Assembly: GCA_030642025.1 (NCBI GenBank)
Contig: DAOWOO010000016.1
Location: forward strand, 1 to 11,232
Length of the DNA stretch: 11,232 nucleotides
From: Candidatus Zixiibacteriota bacterium
Lineage (GTDB): Bacteria > Zixibacteria > MSB-5A5 > GN15 > PGXB01
Reading direction: 5' to 3'
How positions within the stretch are numbered: the first letter of the stretch is position 1; each line of letters begins with the position of its first letter. A program made the translations under genes and the position numbers. The notes beneath the pieces were generated by a model. That model was not told the DNA's origin. It was given only the letters and a program-made list of their open reading frames with translations, and made no database searches. Positions 6,996 to 11,232 of this stretch are shown one piece after another.

Positions 6996-8696
6996 TCAGT
7001 ACTTCCTTTCTTCAGGTTCGTACTTGCCCGGAGTAACGTCCTTATATGAAATCTGCGGTCCATCGGGCGAATAGGTGTATAGCGTATGTTTCATCCACGG
7101 GTCATCAAGCCGCTTGGGAAAATCGCGCCGGAAATGCGCCCCGCGCGACTCGGTTCGGTTCAGTGCTCCTACGGCGATTGTCCGGGCCGCGTCAATATTC
7201 CCCATAATTTCGGTCACCCAGAGAAAATCATAATTGAATTTGCCCATATCGGGAATAGCCCGGATATTTTCAAACCGCTTGCAAAGCTCGGCGATTTCAT
7301 CAACCGCCTTCTTCATGTCGGTCTGGTTGCGGAATATGCCTACTTTATCAAACATGATCCGTGAGAGTTCGTTCTTGATTTCGTAAGGGTTTTCTGTGCC
7401 GCTTGATGTTTTCAGTTTACGAAACCGCTCTTCTTCGGCTTTAAGGGCGGCGGCAAGAGTGTCTTTATCCTCGGTTTTTGATTTCCCTTCGAGCCACCCC
7501 TTCATCATGCGGCCGATCCGTTCACCGAATACAATCGTCTCCAGAAGTGAATTTCCGCCAAGACGATTGGCCCCGTGCACCGACACACAGGCGCACTCAC
7601 CCGCGGCAAAAAAGCCCTCAATCGATGTCTGGCCGTTCTTGTCACAGTCGATACCACCCATGGTATAGTGCATAGCCGGCTGAATCGGGATTGGTTCGTC
7701 AATCGGGTCAATATTTTTAAACTTGATGCAAATTTCCCTGATACCCGGCAAACGCTCCGTTATTTTATCCGCCCCGAGATGCCTCAAATCGAGGTGCACG
7801 AAACGGCTTTCGAACCCGCGCCCCTCGTTGATTTCCGTCTGGATGGCCCGGGCGGTAATGTCACGCGGCGCCAGTTCCATCACCTTCTCAGAAACATAGT
7901 TCTTCATGAACCGCTCGCCGGTGCTATTGAGAAGATACCCGCCCTCGCCGCGACAGCCTTCGGTCATCAGAATCGATGAGCCGTCAAGTCCTGTCGGGTG
8001 GAACTGGATAAACTCCATATCCTTCAGCGGCACCCCGGCCCAGTAAGGAATTACCACCCCCAGCCCGGTCGAGGAATGGGAGTTGGTGGTGTTATGCGAA
8101 TAAATCCGCCCTGACCCGCCGGTGGCGAAAATAACGGCGTTGGCGCCAATTGTCTCAAACTCGCCGGTATGAAGATTCATCGCTACCACTCCGGCACACC
8201 GGCTGTCTTTCACCGCCAGTTTCGTAACAAAATGCTCATAGAGAACACTAATATTTCTCTTGACTACCTGTTCGTATAAGGTATGCAATAAGTACAACCC
8301 GGTGCGGTCGGCCCCGAAACAGGTTCGCGGAAAACCGGCCCCGCCGAACGGACGCTGAGCGATGGTACCGTCCTCGAAACGCGAAAACGGACATCCCCAG
8401 TGCTCCATTTCAATAACGATCCCCGGTGCGGCCTCGGCCATCACCTGCACGGCATCCTGGTCGGCCAGAAAATCCGAACCTTTGATAGTATCATAGGCAT
8501 GACGGTCGGGAGTGTCATGTTTGCCATCGGGGTGATTGGCCAGCGCGGCGTTGATACCCCCCTGGGCGGCTCCGGAATGGGAACGCACCGGATGGATTTT
8601 GGATACCAGCCCGACATTGACTCCGGCATCATGCGCGGCAATAGCCGCCCGCATTCCGGCCAAACCGCCGCCAATAACTAATACGTCATAAAACAT
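6996..8696 (-). CDS. sdhA: Succinate dehydrogenase flavoprotein subunit
   Basis: 566 residues. It oxidises succinate to fumarate on the cytoplasmic face and carries covalent FAD. The dinucleotide-binding motif VIGGGLAG is at residues 7-14. His40 in RSHSGAAQGG is the expected FAD attachment residue. Substrate-site residues are visible as His233 (QFHPTG), Arg278 (APRDITAR, the likely proton-shuttle Arg), His343 (MHYTMGG) and Arg378 (ANRLGGNSLLE). The frame is open upstream to 8753, but that part lies inside sdhC. The ATG at 8696 begins the family-typical MFYDVLVIGGG, four bases after the sdhC stop, with AAGGAT overlapping that stop. Soluble fumarate reductases also share this fold, but the complete SdhBCD context fits the membrane complex. 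The sequence alone does not settle net direction (succinate oxidation or fumarate reduction). Confidence 0.97.
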   Translation of the reverse strand: MFYDVLVIGGGLAGMRAAIAAHDAGVNVGLVSKIHPVRSHSGAAQGGINAALANHPDGKHDTPDRHAYDTIKGSDFLADQDAVQVMAEAAPGIVIEMEHWGCPFSRFEDGTIAQRPFGGAGFPRTCFGADRTGLYLLHTLYEQVVKRNISVLYEHFVTKLAVKDSRCAGVVAMNLHTGEFETIGANAVIFATGGSGRIYSHNTTNSHSSTGLGVVIPYWAGVPLKDMEFIQFHPTGLDGSSILMTEGCRGEGGYLLNSTGERFMKNYVSEKVMELAPRDITARAIQTEINEGRGFESRFVHLDLRHLGADKITERLPGIREICIKFKNIDPIDEPIPIQPAMHYTMGGIDCDKNGQTSIEGFFAAGECACVSVHGANRLGGNSLLETIVFGERIGRMMKGWLEGKSKTEDKDTLAAALKAEEERFRKLKTSSGTENPYEIKNELSRIMFDKVGIFRNQTDMKKAVDEIAELCKRFENIRAIPDMGKFNYDFLWVTEIMGNIDAARTIAVGALNRTESRGAHFRRDFPKRLDDPWMKHTLYTYSPDGPQISYKDVTPGKYEPEERKY

Positions 8697-8700
8697 ATCC

Positions 8701-9111
8701 TTAGCCCCCCGCGCTGTAATTATCAATGTTGAACTTGGGCAACTGAAGCACAACCGCCAGAGTCATTAAAAAGACAAAGAGCAACACCGCCAGCCAGAAA
8801 AGCGCCTTATGCGAACGCGACCATCCGAAAAAATCCGCCGCCGCTATCCGCAGGCCGTTCAGCATGTGGAAAAATACGCCAGCCAGAAGCAGAAGTTCAA
8901 AAACCGCAAAAAGCGGGTTCTGGACTTCGCTCATTCTCATGGTAAATGCCTCCGGTCCGGAAATCGCCGACGAGAGAACATAGGTATGCAGCAATAAATA
9001 GATTGCCAGCCCGATTCCGCTTAACCGATGCGCCCAGAAGGAAAACGTCCCTATGTTTTTATTCAGACCGATATCAGCGACCGTGTCAGTTAGTCTCTTT
9101 TTAAACGACAT
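8701..9111 (-). CDS. sdhC: Succinate dehydrogenase cytochrome b subunit
   Basis: 136 residues with three membrane helices (about 22-48, 66-90 and 102-124). The signature FWAHRLSG includes His28, Arg29 and Ser31, the region lining the quinone site in E. coli SdhC. His82 in FHMLNGLR matches the heme b axial ligand, and an extra His42 (LLHTYV) sits in the first helix. I chose the ATG at 9111 because GGAGGGG lies 8 bases upstream and it follows the sdhD stop after one base; a GTG at 9126 would add five residues and overlap sdhD. It anchors SdhAB to the membrane with SdhD and binds heme and quinone. Confidence 0.92.
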   Translation of the reverse strand: MSFKKRLTDTVADIGLNKNIGTFSFWAHRLSGIGLAIYLLLHTYVLSSAISGPEAFTMRMSEVQNPLFAVFELLLLAGVFFHMLNGLRIAAADFFGWSRSHKALFWLAVLLFVFLMTLAVVLQLPKFNIDNYSAGG

Positions 9112-9112
9112 A

Positions 9113-9487
9113 TCAAACCCCTCCACCGAAAAGGTTGATAAGCGTCATCGCTCCGATCACGATCAGCACCAGCCCGACAATCCAGAAAATCGCCCTGAGA
9201 AAAATCGCCGCGTTGCCGCTTGGACGGTAATCGGCGATTATGGCCCAGATTCCATTAAGGGCATGAAACACCACAAACGGCACAAACAGGAAATAAAACA
9301 CCTGCCACCAGAATGACGAACTCAGGTTCTCCTGCACCGAGCCAAAGTTAATCAAACCGCTGGTGGTGATATCATGAAACAGATGGTGCACATTGAGGTG
9401 AGTAATCAGAAAAAAGGCCAGAAATATTCCCGAAATCCGTTGCAAAAACCAGCCAAGGGTCCCCTGGCCTGATGCTTTATCTGTCAT
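9113..9487 (-). CDS. sdhD: Succinate dehydrogenase hydrophobic membrane anchor subunit
   Basis: 124 residues, three predicted helices (about 12-36, 59-84 and 95-119). FHALNGIWAIIADY (74-87) lines up with the E. coli SdhD segment around its heme-side His71 and the quinone-site Asp82-Tyr83; the equivalents here are His75, Asp86 and Tyr87. The first helix has QRISG and His30, with further His at 34, 35 and 38. Here the D-type subunit is the first gene of the operon and SdhC the second, the reverse of the usual sdhCDAB order; both are distant homologues, so the C and D labels rest on the motifs named. ATG at 9487 has GAGGGA seven bases upstream. Its last codons carry the sdhC ribosome binding site. 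Confidence 0.88.
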   Translation of the reverse strand: MTDKASGQGTLGWFLQRISGIFLAFFLITHLNVHHLFHDITTSGLINFGSVQENLSSSFWWQVFYFLFVPFVVFHALNGIWAIIADYRPSGNAAIFLRAIFWIVGLVLIVIGAMTLINLFGGGV

Positions 9488-9534
9488 AAATAATCCCTCA
9501 AGTATTAACAGGGTTTATTTCAATATGAAATTGC

Positions 9535-9564
9535 ATAATACGTATTTTAGTCGAAATATGTCAA
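9535..9564 (-). promoter_or_regulatory. Promoter of the sdhDCAB operon
   Basis: TTGACA (9564-9559), an 18-base spacer, and TATTAT (9540-9535), one mismatch from consensus at the -10 box. This gives a leader of about 40 bases before the sdhD ATG. The sequence from the -35 box, TTGACATATTTCGAC, nearly matches that of the sucCD promoter. Confidence 0.7.
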
Positions 9565-9631
9565 GATTTATCTATAAAAATATTCCTTAATTATAGAGTA
9601 TAAAACTCCACCAATCCAATTTTTATAATGC

Positions 9632-9673
9632 GGACGACAATAGTCCTTATTGCCGGGGACCGCATTTACGGTC
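9632..9673. promoter_or_regulatory. Inverted repeats in the divergent region (possible operator)
   Basis: GACCG (9658-9662) and CGGTC (9669-9673) form a small inverted repeat with a six-base gap that ends one base before the plus-strand -35 box. A weaker one, GGAC (9632-9635) and GTCC (9643-9646), lies upstream. Their position in the 244-base gap between divergent genes suits a regulator site, but the arms are short and may be chance. Confidence 0.3.
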
Positions 9674-9701
9674 TTGACAGATAGCGATACTATGTTAGAT
9701 T
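9674..9701 (+). promoter_or_regulatory. Promoter of the small membrane protein gene
   Basis: TTGACA (9674-9679), a 16-base spacer and TAGATT (9696-9701), the same -10 hexamer and spacing as the sucCD promoter. Expected leader about 24 bases. GAGG at 9721-9724, seven bases before the ATG at 9732, is the ribosome binding site. Confidence 0.6.
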
Positions 9702-9731
9702 ACTATTAAATCGGTACTTTGAGGTAAGACA

Positions 9732-10007
9732 ATGCCAAATGGATCAAGAAAGAATATCCGTGGAAACGCTGCCGGAAAGGGGTTATTACGCGCCCTCGGC
9801 GGCCGAGGCGGGAAACTGGCCGGATTCGCCGCCATAGCTGCTCCGATTGCCGGGTTTGTCATAAGCGATCTTAAAAGCCACAACAGTATTATTCGCGGCA
9901 TGGCTAATGCCTTCATTGATGGTTACCGTGAGACGAAAGCCTCCATGTATGAAAGATCGGACCCGGTTGATATCACCGACCAGGTCGAAATAGTCGATAT
10001 TGACTAA
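9732..10007 (+). CDS. Small single-pass membrane protein, function unknown
   Basis: 91 residues that I do not recognise. It has its own consensus-like promoter and ribosome binding site, which supports a real gene. The first 28 residues are rich in Gly, Arg and Lys (for example RALGGRGGK). One hydrophobic segment, LAGFAAIAAPIAGFVIS (29-45), follows, then an amphipathic stretch with SIIRGMANAFIDGYRE, and an acidic tail from about 77 to 91. The positive-inside rule suggests the N terminus is in the cytoplasm and the acidic tail outside, but this is weak for one helix. It is the only plus-strand gene, divergent from sdh and convergent with the MBL-fold gene, overlapping its stop by four bases. 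Nothing links it to succinate metabolism beyond sharing an upstream region. Confidence 0.75.
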   Translation: MPNGSRKNIRGNAAGKGLLRALGGRGGKLAGFAAIAAPIAGFVISDLKSHNSIIRGMANAFIDGYRETKASMYERSDPVDITDQVEIVDID

Positions 10008-10774
10008 TACTCGATTACCATTCCATCCTCCGCCATTATCAGCTTCTTACCCCCGGTGTATGAATCAACAACCTGCCTGATTTGATCTTCCTTGGCATCG
10101 GGAATATGAGTGAAGACCGTCTTCTTAATATCGCGGGAATCAATCAGGTTAATAATTTCTTCAAAATCAATATGCGCGCTCTCGATTATGAGCAGATCGA
10201 GATTTTCCAGATGCTCTTTGATATCATCCAGCGAGCCTATATCAGCCGAATAGAACAGCCGCTTATCAGGAGTTTCTATAATAAATGAATGGCACTGCAT
10301 ACGATTGGGATAACCGTGCTCTTTGACATCCTCGGCAACAACTTTAAGATGCTTATTCGGTATCGGATGGATTTTAACCCTGCCTTTGTCAAGAGAGATA
10401 ACACCATCAATACTCTCTACACTTAACTGATATGGCATTCTACTTTCCAGAAGATACGATGCCTGCAGATAGCTCCTGATTATATTGATAGCTTCATCGG
10501 GCAGATATAAATCAAGTGGAGACTGTTTCTTTTCAAGCTTTAACGTTTGTATGAAGTACGGCAAATCCGATGTATGATCCGGGTGCATGTGCGATATTAT
10601 AATCGCATCGAGGCTGTCCGGGTCGAATCCGTTCCTCAGAAATTCCTGCGTAACGCCGCTCCCACAGTCAAACAGGCAAAGCCTGTCATCGACCGACAGT
10701 ACATATCCTGAGCAATTGCGCTTGACAGTCGGCATCCCCGCCGCCGACCCAAGTATGGTTAGGGTGGTGGTCAT
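10004..10774 (-). CDS. Metallo-beta-lactamase-fold hydrolase (RNase Z-like)
   Basis: 256 residues, probably cytoplasmic. It has the metal-binding motif SHMHPDH (His62, His64, Asp66, His67), a likely third-site His142 in NKHL, the bridging Asp178 in FYSADIG, and His223 in VFTHIP, so both zinc sites look complete. The N terminus LTILGSAAG with Asp36-Cys-Gly is typical of the RNase Z/arylsulfatase-like branch. At about 256 residues it lacks an obvious long exosite arm of true RNase Z, so tRNA processing is doubtful; a phosphodiester or related ester substrate is more likely. The ATG at 10774 follows the stop of the upstream AT-rich gene by one base, and I see no Shine-Dalgarno. A TTG at 10783 is a less likely start. 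Confidence 0.85.
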   Translation of the reverse strand: MTTTLTILGSAAGMPTVKRNCSGYVLSVDDRLCLFDCGSGVTQEFLRNGFDPDSLDAIIISHMHPDHTSDLPYFIQTLKLEKKQSPLDLYLPDEAINIIRSYLQASYLLESRMPYQLSVESIDGVISLDKGRVKIHPIPNKHLKVVAEDVKEHGYPNRMQCHSFIIETPDKRLFYSADIGSLDDIKEHLENLDLLIIESAHIDFEEIINLIDSRDIKKTVFTHIPDAKEDQIRQVVDSYTGGKKLIMAEDGMVIEY

Positions 10775-10775
10775 G

Positions 10776-11232
10776 TTATACAAAGTCTAGAATATATGGG
10801 GCCTTTTTTTCTGAGACAACATTACCAGTATTCAGTTCATTCAAGAAATTGTCAAGTGAAATTGCGCGGCCTTTTAAACTAATAAATGGACATTTATTGA
10901 TTAAGTCTCGATAGCGCCCATCATTTGTAATGATATAGTCACAACAATCTAGATAAACAGTTTGTTCTAAATCAACTAAGTCACTTTTTGTAGGTTTCCT
11001 ATTAATGAGAAACTTCGAATTGTAATAGATATAAATATTAGTTAATATTCCCAATGATATTAGTTGTTTTAATGACTGAGCTGGATTTAGTAACAGAGCA
11101 ATTCTCTTTTCCAATTTAAATCTTTTTACTAAATGATTAAAAATAAATCTTCTGTAGTCGTTTAATGCCGTCTCATCGCTAAGCAACTCATTAATAAAAT
11201 CTGAATGCTTTTTCGTTCCAATAAGCTCTTGA
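10776..11232 (-). CDS. AT-rich gene with PIN-like C-terminal pattern, 5' end outside window
   Basis: The frame has no stop up to the right edge: before the TTG at 11186 it reads on as QELIGTKKHSDFINE, so at least 151 residues are visible and the true start lies beyond the window. The segment LVDLEQTVYLDCCDYIITND resembles the second half of PIN-type nuclease domains, in which an Asp/Glu helix is followed by a strand ending in T-N-D. The remaining acidic residues cannot be checked because the N terminus is missing. If it is PIN-like it could be an RNA-cleaving toxin or a stand-alone nuclease. Base composition is strikingly AT-rich (about one-third GC or less) against roughly half in the neighbours, which suggests separate acquisition. 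It ends one base before the MBL-fold ATG. I saw no antitoxin in the visible part. Confidence 0.6.
   Translation of the reverse strand, partial: QELIGTKKHSDFINELLSDETALNDYRRFIFNHLVKRFKLEKRIALLLNPAQSLKQLISLGILTNIYIYYNSKFLINRKPTKSDLVDLEQTVYLDCCDYIITNDGRYRDLINKCPFISLKGRAISLDNFLNELNTGNVVSEKKAPYILDFV
10791..10819 (-). promoter_or_regulatory. Possible promoter of MBL-fold gene inside the upstream gene's 3' end
   Basis: TTGTCT (10819-10814), a 17-base spacer and TATATT (10796-10791) lie within the last codons of the AT-rich gene. Transcription would begin about 10 bases before the ATG at 10774, giving a nearly leaderless message, which would fit the absence of a ribosome binding site. AT-rich DNA throws up such matches by chance. 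Confidence 0.35.

Noticed and set aside
8697..8753. Upstream extension of SdhA by 19 residues
   Set aside because: The extension lies wholly within sdhC and precedes a family-typical MFYDVLVIGGG start with its own ribosome binding site.
10004..10007. Four-base overlap of convergent stop codons as a possible regulatory feature
   Set aside because: TAA and TAG sharing bases is a simple tail-to-tail arrangement; no hairpin lies there.
10004..10774. Calling the MBL-fold protein RNase Z (rnz)
   Set aside because: The motif set fits the wider family, but the short length and absence of a visible exosite arm do not justify the specific name.
1..11232. CRISPR arrays, tRNA or rRNA genes, insertion sequences, phage genes
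   Set aside because: No regularly spaced repeats, no tRNA-like cloverleaf sequence, no transposase or terminal inverted repeats were recognised on either strand.

Overview
The window is a chromosomal stretch from a free-living bacterium with central respiratory metabolism. Nearly all genes lie on the minus strand. The core is a complete succinate dehydrogenase operon (sdhD-sdhC-sdhA-sdhB, read from about 9487 down to 6274), followed by a separate succinyl-CoA synthetase operon (sucC-sucD, 6091 down to 4026). Together they encode two consecutive steps between succinyl-CoA and fumarate, with electrons passed to the quinone pool. Most genes look about half GC, start behind clear Shine-Dalgarno sequences, and have sigma70-type TTGACA/TATAAT-like promoters. 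I cannot fix the taxon. The gene styles suggest an uncultured lineage, perhaps of the FCB/Zixibacteria or Desulfobacterota-like kind, but this is only an impression.

Layout, left to right. 1-22: probable first codons of a minus-strand gene leaving the window. 51-815: SAM-dependent methyltransferase. 846-2333: multi-pass GT-C type (GT39/ArnT-like) membrane glycosyltransferase. 2474-3844: exported alpha/beta hydrolase with an N-terminal DUF3887-like domain. These read leftwards as a loose cluster, with one promoter before the hydrolase and a possible second before the glycosyltransferase. 3915-3948: strong hairpin terminator of sucCD, abutting the hydrolase promoter. 4026-6091: sucD and sucC, overlapping by one base. 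6142-6169: suc promoter. 6213-6251: sdh terminator. 6274-9487: sdhB, sdhA, sdhC, sdhD, nearly contiguous. 9488-9731: divergent regulatory region with one promoter each way. 9732-10007: small plus-strand membrane protein of unknown function. 10004-10774: metallo-beta-lactamase-fold hydrolase, tail-to-tail with the small gene. 10776-11232: AT-rich, incomplete gene with a possible PIN-like ending, probably of different origin.

How they work together: SucCD makes ATP or GTP from succinyl-CoA. SdhAB oxidises succinate to fumarate, and SdhCD anchors the enzyme and passes electrons to quinone. The two operons have separate promoters that share an extended sequence around the -35 box, hinting at common control. 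The His pattern of SdhC/SdhD suggests a two-heme enzyme. SucCD shows substitutions in normally conserved loops. I saw no CRISPR array, tRNA, rRNA, insertion sequence or defence island. The least explained items are the small membrane protein, the AT-rich right edge with its abrupt junction to the hydrolase gene, and the shared promoter element.
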